Assembly (NCBI RefSeq): GCF_029946505.1
Contig: NZ_JARZHG010000005.1
Location: 248,001 to 312,000, forward strand
Source of the DNA: Polyangium sp. y55x31
Lineage (GTDB): Bacteria; Myxococcota_A; Polyangia; Polyangiales; Polyangiaceae
Length of the DNA stretch: 64,000 bases
Direction: 5' to 3'
Shown one piece after another: positions 43,738-51,945 of the stretch. Both the position numbers and the translations under genes were made by a program. Positions within the stretch are counted from its first letter, which is position 1. Each line of letters opens with the position of its first letter. The notes beneath the pieces are model-generated. The model saw only the letters and a program-made list of their open reading frames with translations, ran no database searches and was not told the DNA's origin.

Positions 43738-44106
43738 ATGCACGGCACATTCGTTTGGAACGAGCTGGCGACGAAGGACGTGGAGGCCGCGAAGGCGTTT
43801 TACGCCGAGACGCTGGGCTGGACGTTCGAGGAGTTCGCCATCCCGGACGGTAAATACTGGGTCGCGAAGTCGGACGGGCAAATCGTGGCGGGGCTCGGCG
43901 GGATGGAGGCGGGCGCCATTCCCGACGCCACGGAGTCGTACTGGTTCTCGCTCATCGGGGTGGACGACGTGGACGCGCGTGTCGAAAAGGCCGTGGCCCG
44001 CGGCGCCACCGTGGTGCGGCCCCCGATGGACGTGCCGAACGTCGGACGCGTCGCCATCATTCGAGATCCGACGGGCGCCGCCGTCGGCTGGATGAAGGGC
44101 GTCTGA
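43738..44106 (+). CDS. VOC-family protein (glyoxalase/bleomycin-resistance fold)
   Basis: A 122-residue vicinal-oxygen-chelate protein with the two-module beta-alpha-beta-beta-beta pattern: FVWNELATKDVEAAKAFYAETLGWTFEEF in the first module and DDVDARVEKAVARGATVVRPPMDVPNVGRVAIIRDPTGAAVGWM in the second. Such proteins bind or isomerise small substrates; no substrate can be named. AAGGAGGAAGG gives a strong ribosome site for the ATG at 43738. It lies 70 nt after the vWA gene, with a possible promoter (TTGCTA, 18 nt, TGGTAT) between, so it may be transcribed separately. Confidence 0.85.
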   Translation: MHGTFVWNELATKDVEAAKAFYAETLGWTFEEFAIPDGKYWVAKSDGQIVAGLGGMEAGAIPDATESYWFSLIGVDDVDARVEKAVARGATVVRPPMDVPNVGRVAIIRDPTGAAVGWMKGV

Positions 44107-44131
44107 ACGCAGCAAGCTCGTAAGCAGCCCG

Positions 44132-45511
44132 CTACGAGGCAACGAAGAGCGATTCGATCCTCATCACGGGGCATCCGACGCCTATCGGCACGCTTTGATC
44201 GTGTTTGCCGGACGTCCAGATGCCATCCGAGATGAAAACGTCGGAGCCGAGCATCGTCACGTTGCCGAGCATTTCGATCGCATTGCCAAGGATGTTCTGC
44301 GGCGCGAGCGGCGCGGTCACCCTGCCGTCTTCGATGAGGTAGCTCTCCGTCGTGCCGAAGACGAAGTCACCGTTCGACATGTCGATCTGCCCGCCGCCGA
44401 GCTTCAACACCAGGATGCCATGCTTCACACTCCGAAGAATGGACTCCGGCTCGTCGGGACCAGGAAGAACCAACGTATTGGTGCAGCGGGGCATGGAGCT
44501 CGCGCCAAAGCTCGCCCTCCTCCCGTTTCCCGTCGTCGAATGACCGAGCAGCCGCGCCGACCGCCGATCATGCAGGTAGCCGCACACCCGACCTTGCTCG
44601 ATCAACACGGTCGGGTGAGGGACGATGCCTTCATCGTCGACGTTGAGGCTGCCGCGCGAGCCTGGGACGGACGCATCGTCGATCAAGGTAAAGAACTCGC
44701 TTGCGATCTGGCGTCCCATGAGATCCACGAGCGCGCTCGTTCGTGTGAATACGTAATCCGCTTCCAGCGATTGAGCCACCGCCTGCTGGAAGATGATCCC
44801 GCAGTCTGCGGACCCCAGGACGACCACGACGTCGCCCGTCGGGCCCTGACGGCAATCCAAGAGTTGGACGGCTTGGCGCGCGGCTTCCCGACCGTGCCAT
44901 TCTGGGGGAGTGCCGTGAAAATAGCCCAATCCGACGCGCCCTCCTCCCCCGCTGGTTCCTTCCCGCCACGATCGGTGGTCCTCTGCTCGCGCACGCACGC
45001 CGACGCGGAAGAGTGGCTGCACATCATGCGCGAAAATGCCGTCGGACGTGGCGACCAGGATCTCACGAACTTCTTCCGAGAAGGAGCTCTCCGCCGCGGT
45101 GACGCGAGGATCGAAGCTGAGGGCGGCCAATGCCGCACGCTCGCACAGAAGCCGTTTTTCGCGAAGAGGCGCGTCGAGGGAAACGTCCTCCACCTCGTAT
45201 CGGCGCGGAAGGGGGCGAGACTCGAGGGCGAAAGCTCGCTTGCCTCCCCCTCCGACGGCGATTTCCGATGCGGTCTTGGCCGCGCGCTCCAGCGCCTCGA
45301 ACGAGAGGTCCTCCGTTGATGCGAAGCCTGTCATGCCGCGCCGTTGGACACGCACCCCGACGCCCGCGGATACATTGCGCGAGGCGGCCTTCAGCGTGCC
45401 GTCGCTGAAGGAAAATCCGCTGCTCGCTCGATATTCGAAGAACAGGTCCGCATAGTCGCCCCCGTTCTCGAGCGCGATATCCAACACCCGTCGACACAGC
45501 GCCTGGTCCAT
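44132..45511 (-). CDS. TldD-family protein lacking all zinc ligands (pseudo-protease)
   Basis: A 459-residue TldD homologue with the full domain layout: FSDGTLKAASRNVSAGVGVRV near the N terminus, RGSLNVDDEG, STTGNGRRASFG, MPRCTNTLVLPG, LGGGQIDMSNGDFVFG and VPIGVGCPVMRI. TldD zinc proteases have HExxxH; here the site reads QQAVAQ (Gln242, Gln243, Gln247). The third ligand, Cys in the CGKEGQ segment of E. coli TldD, is Ser434. No TldE partner gene is adjacent. Start ATG 45511 has GGGGGAG upstream; ATG 45565 is an alternative that fits a leaderless start. Probably catalytically dead; it may bind peptides or regulate. Confidence 0.85.
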   Translation of the reverse strand: MDQALCRRVLDIALENGGDYADLFFEYRASSGFSFSDGTLKAASRNVSAGVGVRVQRRGMTGFASTEDLSFEALERAAKTASEIAVGGGGKRAFALESRPLPRRYEVEDVSLDAPLREKRLLCERAALAALSFDPRVTAAESSFSEEVREILVATSDGIFAHDVQPLFRVGVRARAEDHRSWREGTSGGGGRVGLGYFHGTPPEWHGREAARQAVQLLDCRQGPTGDVVVVLGSADCGIIFQQAVAQSLEADYVFTRTSALVDLMGRQIASEFFTLIDDASVPGSRGSLNVDDEGIVPHPTVLIEQGRVCGYLHDRRSARLLGHSTTGNGRRASFGASSMPRCTNTLVLPGPDEPESILRSVKHGILVLKLGGGQIDMSNGDFVFGTTESYLIEDGRVTAPLAPQNILGNAIEMLGNVTMLGSDVFISDGIWTSGKHDQSVPIGVGCPVMRIESLFVAS

Positions 45512-45575
45512 TGGGCTCTCCCCCGAGGGCCCAAAGGGTGCCTTGTGGTCGCAGTTCTCCGTCATCGTACAACGC

Positions 45576-45605
45576 AGTGTACCCGTACGTGGATCGCGCA
45601 AGCAA
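45576..45605 (-). promoter_or_regulatory. Promoter of the TldD-like gene
   Basis: On the minus strand, TTGCTT (45605-45600) and TACACT (45581-45576) are 18 nt apart. The -10 ends 10 nt before the alternative ATG at 45565 and about 65 nt before the preferred start at 45511. Confidence 0.45.
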
Positions 45606-45973
45606 GCACGAATCACGCGGAAGCGGGAGCGGGCGAACGGCTTGCGGTGGAGCCGCTTGTCCCGCAAGCACGCGAGCACGCCCAAACGGGGTCATGTAGC
45701 AATTGCCGGCGGCCCCCCGCCTGCGTCCCCGTGTCATGCGGCCGTGACGGCGGCTGTCATTCAATCGTTACAGCGTCACGCCGACGTGACATGTGGCAAC
45801 TTCCCCGTCGGCCGCCGCGACCCCGGGGCGGGCATGCGAAACCAAAGCGCGACCCACACGAGCCGCTGCGCACGAGGCGCGGATGCACGCGCACGCTCCC
45901 GACGGCTCTCGGGCACGCGCCTTGCCATACGTGCTGGCGTCGCTGGATGACCCAGAGAACGAAGGAGAAGCTC
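45606..45973. other. Divergent intergenic region with operator-like boxes
   Basis: About 370 bp between the TldD-like gene (leftward) and the small secreted-protein gene (rightward). It holds three related 16-bp boxes at 45733-45790, described separately. I see no convincing extra gene; the open frames here are arginine-rich. A GAAGGAGAAG ribosome site closes the region. Confidence 0.5.
45733..45790 (+). promoter_or_regulatory. Three GTCAyG-N4-CGTkAC-like boxes
   Basis: Box 1 GTCATGCGGCCGTGAC (45733-45748), box 2 GTCATTCAATCGTTAC (45756-45771, weaker) and box 3 GTCACGCCGACGTGAC (45775-45790, perfect 6-bp arms). Their starts are 23 and 19 bp apart, so they would lie on similar faces of the helix. 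They could bind a dimeric regulator for either flanking gene. Confidence 0.45.
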
Positions 45974-46384
45974 ATGAACGTATCTTTCAATCGAATCGCT
46001 GTCGGCGCCGCAACGTTGCTTGCATTCATGGTGGGCGCCCCCGGATCTGCGAGCGCTGATCCCGATCCTTCCGCCGAGTGTGGTCTCGACGTCGCCGGTC
46101 AGAACGTGTGCATGGAAGCCGAAGCGACGCTCACGGACAGCGTCGTCGAATATTGGGTCTGCCCGACGCGACCCGAGGCGGCCTGCGCGAGGGATTACCT
46201 CGATCTGTCCACGGGCGGGCCCGACCCGACGAGCTATTGCGACCTGAGTAACCCAACCGGCTGCGTAGGCATCGACTGCGACAGCGATCTCGGTGGCACC
46301 TGGTACCATTGCAGCTTCTCACTCATGGGCAATCCCTGGTTCGACTGCGTATCGATCCCCGGAATCGGGTGGGTTTGCGACTGA
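45974..46384 (+). CDS. Small secreted Cys-rich protein
   Basis: A 136-residue protein with a Sec signal peptide (IAVGAATLLAFMVGAPGSASA, cut near residue 27). The mature ~109 residues contain about ten cysteines and several Trp/Tyr near the C terminus (GTWYHCSF, NPWFDC, GIGWVCD), a pattern of small disulfide-rich extracellular proteins. No family is recognised. GAAGGAGAAG precedes the ATG at 45974. Base composition is less GC-rich than its neighbours in places. It faces the TldD-like gene across a regulatory region, so the two may share control, but no functional link is shown. Confidence 0.65.
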   Translation: MNVSFNRIAVGAATLLAFMVGAPGSASADPDPSAECGLDVAGQNVCMEAEATLTDSVVEYWVCPTRPEAACARDYLDLSTGGPDPTSYCDLSNPTGCVGIDCDSDLGGTWYHCSFSLMGNPWFDCVSIPGIGWVCD

Positions 46385-46501
46385 CCACAAGGGAGGTCCC
46401 CAGGTCCGTCGGGCGAAAATCGCCGCCGGAGCGCGATGAAGTGCAGGAGCCCGCGCGCCGTCGGGGTTCCTCCCTGCCTCGTGACATCGTGTCCGAAGGG
46501 T

Positions 46502-47287
46502 CTAGCCGCCGAACGCCCCGAATCGCCGCACGCCCGCGCGGAAGACGAGGATGGCGGTGGTCGCGGCGGCCGCCGCGTAAGCGTATTGCACGGCGAGGCC
46601 CCGAAGCGCGGTCTTCGTGTCCATGAGGCCAATCACGACCTCGACGGGATATCCCAGGGTGTAGCGGAACGGCAATGCCTCCGCGACGCCGCGCACCCAG
46701 CCGGGGAAGAGCTCGAGCGGGACGACGTAACCCGAGAGCAACATGAACGTGATCAGCCAGAGCTGAAAGACGCTCGTCGAGCTCTCCAGGAAAAACGCGA
46801 GCGAGCCGATGATGGCCATCGTGAAGAAATTGATGAGCCACGCGCCCACGAGGGAGGCGAAAAAGATCGCGAGGAGGAGGCCGCTCCGGGTGAGGTCGGC
46901 ATAAATGACGGCCACGACGACGACCGGGAGGCACAAAGCGGCCCGGAGCGGCAAGGCGGCGAGGTTCTCCGCGCTGTAGATCCAGAGCGGGTGGATCGGC
47001 TTCAAGAGGCGCTGCGAGAGCGTGCCCTGGCGGATTTCCTGGTTCATCTCCCAGACGAGCCAGGAGCCCGTGACCTGGCGGACGACGAGCGCGGCCAGGA
47101 AATACCCCACGAATTCGCCGGGGCCATAACGACCGACGGGCGCCTCCCGCGCGACGGCGGTCCAGATCGAGAGGCTGACGAGCGGCATCGTGGTCGTCAG
47201 CATCCAGATCACGAGCTCGGCGCGATACGCGAGCGCCGCCGAGAAGCCTACCCGCAAGAGCGTCGGATAGGCCTTCAAAGGATTCAT
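46502..47287 (-). CDS. ABC-2 type exporter permease (COG4587-like)
   Basis: A 261-residue permease with six predicted helices. MNQEIRQGTLSQRLLKPIHPLW after helix 2 and RYTLGYPVEVVIGLMD near the C terminus are typical of the COG4587 subunit. The start overlaps the stop of the ATPase gene by 4 nt (ATGA), so the two are made together. In most genomes a COG3694 permease follows directly; here that position is occupied by an unrelated rightward gene, and a COG3694-like permease lies at 33111-33896. The exported substrate is unknown. Confidence 0.88.
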   Translation of the reverse strand: MNPLKAYPTLLRVGFSAALAYRAELVIWMLTTTMPLVSLSIWTAVAREAPVGRYGPGEFVGYFLAALVVRQVTGSWLVWEMNQEIRQGTLSQRLLKPIHPLWIYSAENLAALPLRAALCLPVVVVAVIYADLTRSGLLLAIFFASLVGAWLINFFTMAIIGSLAFFLESSTSVFQLWLITFMLLSGYVVPLELFPGWVRGVAEALPFRYTLGYPVEVVIGLMDTKTALRGLAVQYAYAAAAATTAILVFRAGVRRFGAFGG

Positions 47288-48288
47288 TTCGTGGCCTCGC
47301 TCGGCTCCTCGGCCGGGCGCGCGAAGAGATCCCGCATGACCTCTTCGAGCGGCGGATCCTCGATCGTGAGGTCACTCGCGTCCGCGCTCGCGACGAGGTG
47401 GCCCACGGCCTCGCGCACCTCCGATTGCGGGACGCGCAGGACGGCCCGCGTCCCTTCGAGCTCGACGACCGTCCCGACCCGCTCGAGCGCCGCACGATCC
47501 GGCGGGGCGGGGAAGACGAGGACGATACGTTTGTCGGGGCGGATCGTCTTCACGAGGGTGGCGAGGTCGCCGTCGTAGCGGAGTTTGCCCCGGTCGATGA
47601 CGATGACGCGCGGGCAAAGCGAGGCGACGTCGTCCATGTAATGGGAGGTGAGCAGGATCGTGGCGCCGTGCTTCTCGTTGTACTTGCGGATGAAATCACG
47701 CACGACGAGCTGCATGGAGACGTCGAGGCCAATCGTGGGCTCGTCGAGGAAGAGGATGCCCGGGCGATGCAGGAGCGCCGCCGCCAGCTCGCATTTCATG
47801 CGCTCGCCGAGCGAGAGCTGGCGTGTCGGCTTTTTCGCGAGGGCGCCGATGTCGAGCAAGGTTTCGAGCTCGCGCAAGGTCTCGGCGAACGTTCGGTCGG
47901 GGACGCTGTAAATGGCGCGGTTCAGGTCGAAGGTCTCGGCCGGCGGCAAGTCCCAGAGGAGCTGCTGCTTCTGGCCCATGACGAGCGTGATCGCCCGCAA
48001 AAAGCTGGCCTCGCGCTGCCGCGGGACGTGGCCCGAGACCTTCACCTCGCCGCTCGTCGGGTGCAAAAGGCCCGAGAGGATCTTCAAGGTGGTCGTTTTT
48101 CCCGCGCCATTCGGGCCGAGGAAGCCGACGCGTTCGCCGGGCTCGATCGTGAAGGAGAGGTCTTCGACCGCGCGCACTTCCTTGTACGTTCGGCGGAAAA
48201 CGCTGCGCAGCGCAGCCGCGAGGCCCGCCGGGCGCTCATGGACCCGGTAGACCTTCGTGAGTGCGCGGACCGCGACGGCGGCTTCCAT
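47284..48288 (-). CDS. ABC-2 type exporter ATP-binding protein (COG4586-like)
   Basis: A 334-residue cytosolic ATPase. Walker A is FLGPNGAGKTTTLKI, the signature LSLGERMKCELAA, Walker B LFLDEPTIGLDVSM and the switch His in LLTSHYMDD. The ~80-residue C-terminal extension after the ATPase core is typical of COG4586 members. It powers the permease encoded by the overlapping next gene. Its N terminus carries the RALTKVYRV strand of the family. Divergent from the large kinase gene, with 60 bp between starts. Confidence 0.92.
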   Translation of the reverse strand: MEAAVAVRALTKVYRVHERPAGLAAALRSVFRRTYKEVRAVEDLSFTIEPGERVGFLGPNGAGKTTTLKILSGLLHPTSGEVKVSGHVPRQREASFLRAITLVMGQKQQLLWDLPPAETFDLNRAIYSVPDRTFAETLRELETLLDIGALAKKPTRQLSLGERMKCELAAALLHRPGILFLDEPTIGLDVSMQLVVRDFIRKYNEKHGATILLTSHYMDDVASLCPRVIVIDRGKLRYDGDLATLVKTIRPDKRIVLVFPAPPDRAALERVGTVVELEGTRAVLRVPQSEVREAVGHLVASADASDLTIEDPPLEEVMRDLFARPAEEPSEATK

Positions 48289-48348
48289 GGGCGGCGGAGG
48301 GTAGCACCGAACGAGGCCCAGATCGGTTAGCCTCCGTCATAGCCGTAC

Positions 48349-50718
48349 ATGACCGACTTCAAGGCGACCCCCACGTCCGCAGACCCCCTCAGCGAGGCGC
48401 CGACGGGCTTGCTTCTTTCGAGCGCGCCGGGCGAACGCGTCGCCGGGCGATACTCGCTCCTCGGCCTGCTCGGCGTCGGCGGCATGGGCAGCGTCTACCG
48501 CGCCCGCGACGAGGAGCTCGAAGAGGTCGTGGCGCTGAAGGTGCTGCGGCAAGACCTCGTGAACGAGCCCGGGATGCTCGAACGGTTCCGCCGCGAAGTG
48601 AAGCTCGCGCGCCGCGTCACCCACAAGAACGTGGCCCGCGTCTTCGACATCGGCGAGCACGGCGCCGACAAGTACCTGACCATGGAATACGTCGAGGGCG
48701 AGCCCCTCAACGTGGTCCTCGCGCGGCACGGCGCGATGCCGGTCGCCCGCGTCGTGGAGATCGTGACGGCCATCTGCGCAGGGCTCGCCGCCGCGCACGC
48801 GGCCGGCGTGGTGCATCGGGATCTGAAGCCCGAGAACGTGCTCATGGCGAAGGACGGGCGCGTGGTCATCACCGATTTCGGCATCGCGCGGATGCACGAC
48901 CCCGACGGGTCGCGCACGCAAGTCGGCGCGGTGATCGGGACACCGGCCTACATGGCGCCCGAGCAGGTGCAGGGGCTCGCCGACATCGACGCGCGCGCGG
49001 ACATCTACGCGCTCGGCGCGATGTTGTACGAGCTTTTCACGGGCGAAAAAGCGTGGCGCGGGGAGTCGATCGTGAGCATCGCGGCGGCGCGGCTGGTGCA
49101 GCCGCCGCCGGATCCACGCGCGAAGCGGCCCGATTTGCCGACGGCGTGCGGGGCGCTCGTCCTCAAGTGCATGGCCCGCGAGCGCGAGGAGCGATATCGC
49201 ACGGCGCAGGAAGTGGCCGAGGAGCTTTCGAGCCTGACCATGCCGGCCATGAACAGGCTGCCCGTGACGACGCTCGTGACGCCGAGCGTGTCCGTGTCGA
49301 CCGGAGGAACGCCGCCGCCGGCCGCGCAGGCGTCGAGCGAGAAGACGGTCGCCGTGCTGCCATTCCGGAACAGCGGGCCGCCGGACGACGAGTACCTCGC
49401 CGAAGGTCTCACCGACGATCTGATCGATACGTTGTCGATGACGCAGGGCCTGAAGCTCAGGCCGCGCGGCGTGGTGATGCGCTGGAAAGGCGTGGATCAG
49501 GATCCGCGCGAGATCGGGCGTGAGCTCGCGGTGCAAGTGGTCGTCGAGGGCAGCGTGCGCAGGACGCCCGCGGGCGTGCGGATCAGCGCGCGTGTGCTCA
49601 GCGTGGCCGATGGGTTCCAGCTCTGGGCGAAGCGATTCGATCGGCCGGAGAAAGATCTCTTCGTGGTGAACGACGAGGTCGCGAAGGCGATCGCCGACGC
49701 GCTGACGGTCGACATGGCGCAGCCCGCGCGCGAGTCGCCGACGGATCCCGTGGCCGTCGAGCTCTACCTGAAGGCGCGCGTCGAGTACCGGAAGTTCTGG
49801 GTGCAGCACGTGCGCGAAGCCGTGAAGCTGCTCGAACAGGCGCTCGCGCGCGCGCCGCAGGATCCGACGATCCTGTCCGGCTACGCGAGCGCGCTCGCGC
49901 GGATGTCGTTCTTCAACGGGGATAACGCGGTCCTGGCGAGGCAAGCCGCCGAGCGCGCGCTCGCCGTGGCGCCGCACCTCGCGGAGGCACACCTCGCCAT
50001 GGCGCACGGGTTGTTCCAGTTCGGCGACGTGGCCGGCGCGGTGCGGAGCGCGCGGCAGGCGATCACGCGCGCGCCCGCGCTCGCCGAGGCGTATGGCCTC
50101 ATCGGGATGATCCTCTCGGAGTCGGGGCCGCTCGACGAGGCGGCGCGTGTGCTCGACACGGCGCGGTCGCTCGATCCGGCAGCGCCCTCGGTGAGCCGGA
50201 ACCTCGCGCGTGTCTTCGTGCTGCGTGGCGACTGGGACGGCGCGCTGAAGCTCCTCGAGCAGGTGCGGACCATCGAGGGCGAGTTCGCGTACTTCGCCGG
50301 CCTGACGCGGTACGCGATGTGGTTCCGCGACGAGGCGCTCACGAAGGACGTCGCCCACCGGCTCCGCGACGTGAAGGCCGATTCGCCGATCCAGATGGCG
50401 ATCCGCGACGCGCTGCTCGACAAGATTTCGCCCTTCGACTCGCCGGTCTTCCAGCAAGCGATCGCGAACCGCGACGGGGGCTGGCGGCGGAATGCGTACT
50501 TCCGGCAGGTCGAAGTCGAACTCGCGGTGTACGTGGGCGACGTGGCGCGCGCGGTCGGTTCGATCGTGCCCTGCGCGCAGAGCGGGCTCATCGATCTCCT
50601 GTGGATGGATCGTTGCCCGCTGGTCGAGCCGATCCGCGCGACGCCGGAGTTCTCGGCGGCGCGCGTGATCGTCGACGAGCGTGTGTCGCGGATGCTGGAG
50701 GCGTTGCGGGCGGGTTAA
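48349..50718 (+). CDS. Ser/Thr kinase with TolB-like and TPR domains
   Basis: A 789-residue signalling protein. Kinase domain about 33-300: GVGGMGSVY, Lys64 in VALK, HRDLKPENVLMA, DFGIARM and GTPAYMAPEQ, all intact. After a Ser/Thr/Pro linker, residues ~325-465 form the TolB-like/FlgO module often seen with adenylate cyclases (KTVAVLPFRNSGPPDDEYLAEGL, VEGSVRRTPAGVRISARVLSVADGFQLW). The C-terminal ~300 residues are TPR-like helices (LEQALARAPQDPTIL, AEAHLAMAHGLFQFGD). No membrane segment is seen. Its 3' end overlaps the convergent FIST gene by 4 nt, and a PP2C gene lies just beyond. Confidence 0.92.
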   Translation: MTDFKATPTSADPLSEAPTGLLLSSAPGERVAGRYSLLGLLGVGGMGSVYRARDEELEEVVALKVLRQDLVNEPGMLERFRREVKLARRVTHKNVARVFDIGEHGADKYLTMEYVEGEPLNVVLARHGAMPVARVVEIVTAICAGLAAAHAAGVVHRDLKPENVLMAKDGRVVITDFGIARMHDPDGSRTQVGAVIGTPAYMAPEQVQGLADIDARADIYALGAMLYELFTGEKAWRGESIVSIAAARLVQPPPDPRAKRPDLPTACGALVLKCMAREREERYRTAQEVAEELSSLTMPAMNRLPVTTLVTPSVSVSTGGTPPPAAQASSEKTVAVLPFRNSGPPDDEYLAEGLTDDLIDTLSMTQGLKLRPRGVVMRWKGVDQDPREIGRELAVQVVVEGSVRRTPAGVRISARVLSVADGFQLWAKRFDRPEKDLFVVNDEVAKAIADALTVDMAQPARESPTDPVAVELYLKARVEYRKFWVQHVREAVKLLEQALARAPQDPTILSGYASALARMSFFNGDNAVLARQAAERALAVAPHLAEAHLAMAHGLFQFGDVAGAVRSARQAITRAPALAEAYGLIGMILSESGPLDEAARVLDTARSLDPAAPSVSRNLARVFVLRGDWDGALKLLEQVRTIEGEFAYFAGLTRYAMWFRDEALTKDVAHRLRDVKADSPIQMAIRDALLDKISPFDSPVFQQAIANRDGGWRRNAYFRQVEVELAVYVGDVARAVGSIVPCAQSGLIDLLWMDRCPLVEPIRATPEFSAARVIVDERVSRMLEALRAG

Positions 50719-51857
50719 CTCGGCGATCGGAAGAGCGCGAGCACGCTGGTGTAAAGCTCGAGCCGTGATGGACGGCCTTCGCGCGGGCTGATCTCGAACG
50801 CCGCGTGCATGCCGGCGATCGGGAGATCGCCAAAGCGCTGGCGAAGGATCCGCACCTCGGCGTCGGGCACGCCGTGCAGGGCCTGGCCGCGGCCCGCGCA
50901 GCTCAAGTAGATCGCGAAGCGCGGCGCCGCGCCGAGCGCGTTCTTGGAGACGACACGCGCCATCGTCTCGAGGTCGGCCTTCGCCGTCTGCGCGTCCCGC
51001 ACCGCGAAGGCCATGAGCATCCCCGGGCGCGCGTCCGGGCCGATCATCACGCCGCGTCGCGAGGGATCGATCCCACGCACAGGCCGGATCACGAAGCGCG
51101 GGCGCCCGTCGTCCGTGATGTCGTCGGGCTCGGCGAGCGCGGCGAACACGAGCGGAGAAGAAGCGCCCGGGTTCGGGGCGCCGGGCGCGCCTCGGGAGAG
51201 CTCGTCGAGCGCGCCGCGACCGCCGAGGCGGAGCACGAGGCCCGCGTTGACCTCGTCGATCGGTGCGAGCTCGGAGACGAGCCGACACGCGGGCGAGGCC
51301 GCGACGATCGGTGATGCGAGCCCCTTGATCGACATCCCCACGGCGCGGGCCACGCGCTCTTCACCGTCGGCCGTGATCACCACGCCCCCCGCGCCGACCG
51401 CGCCGGCGCCGAACACGCAAGCCGACGGCGCCGCCGCTGCGATGCCTTCGAGCAAGCTCGTGTCGAAGCCTTCGGTTCGGTGGAAGACGAGCGCCGTGGA
51501 GGGGCGCGCGCCGAGGGCCTGGCCGATCGACTCGCCGAGCGCGCGGGGCGCATCGTCTGTGTCGCCGAGCGCGAACGGCGTCACTTGTCCGCCGTTCCAG
51601 AGGAGGCCGCTCGCGGCGGGGATTCCCTCGAGCTCGGCGCGCTCGTGCAGCACGCCGGCGCCGGGGACGAGCACGGTCGGCACACCTTTCCACGCGGCTG
51701 CCACGCGGGTCGCGAGCGTGTGGAGGTGCGGCACGAGTGGGCCGGTCACGAAGACGAGACCACCTGTCGGGGAGGTGACCGCTCCACGTGTCTCCCGGAG
51801 AACGCGGGAGAGCCCGTCGGGGGAGGTTACGCTGGTGCAGAAGCTCCGCGCTGCCAT
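50715..51857 (-). CDS. FIST-domain signal transduction protein
   Basis: A 380-residue protein with FIST_N (about 25-200) and FIST_C (about 220-360) domains: GLVFVTGPLVPHLHTLATRV, VLVPGAGVLHERAELEG, GGVVITADGEERVARAVGMSIKG and FAIYLSCAGRGQALHGVPDAEVRILRQRFGDLPIAGMHAAFEISP. FIST domains sense small ligands, perhaps amino acids, and pass the signal to kinases, cyclases or methyl-accepting proteins. No output domain is attached here. It lies between a kinase and a PP2C phosphatase and may feed that pair, but this is inference. Confidence 0.88.
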   Translation of the reverse strand: MAARSFCTSVTSPDGLSRVLRETRGAVTSPTGGLVFVTGPLVPHLHTLATRVAAAWKGVPTVLVPGAGVLHERAELEGIPAASGLLWNGGQVTPFALGDTDDAPRALGESIGQALGARPSTALVFHRTEGFDTSLLEGIAAAAPSACVFGAGAVGAGGVVITADGEERVARAVGMSIKGLASPIVAASPACRLVSELAPIDEVNAGLVLRLGGRGALDELSRGAPGAPNPGASSPLVFAALAEPDDITDDGRPRFVIRPVRGIDPSRRGVMIGPDARPGMLMAFAVRDAQTAKADLETMARVVSKNALGAAPRFAIYLSCAGRGQALHGVPDAEVRILRQRFGDLPIAGMHAAFEISPREGRPSRLELYTSVLALFRSPS

Positions 51858-51945
51858 GGATGGCGATGGAGTCTACCCGAGCGGACGGCCCTCTCGACAG
51901 GGGGGCCCGGGGCGGATTATCGTCGGCAGAAGTACGAGCTCCACG

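Noticed and set aside
33111-48288. Integrated mobile element carrying the 12.6-kb block
   Set aside because: I found no integrase, transposase, tRNA junction or flanking direct repeats, so only an insertion of unknown mechanism is suggested.
48337-51288. A 983-residue open frame on the minus strand
   Set aside because: It lies fully opposite the kinase/TPR gene. Its composition is Arg/His/Asp/Glu-rich with no domain, the usual shadow of a GC-rich coding strand.
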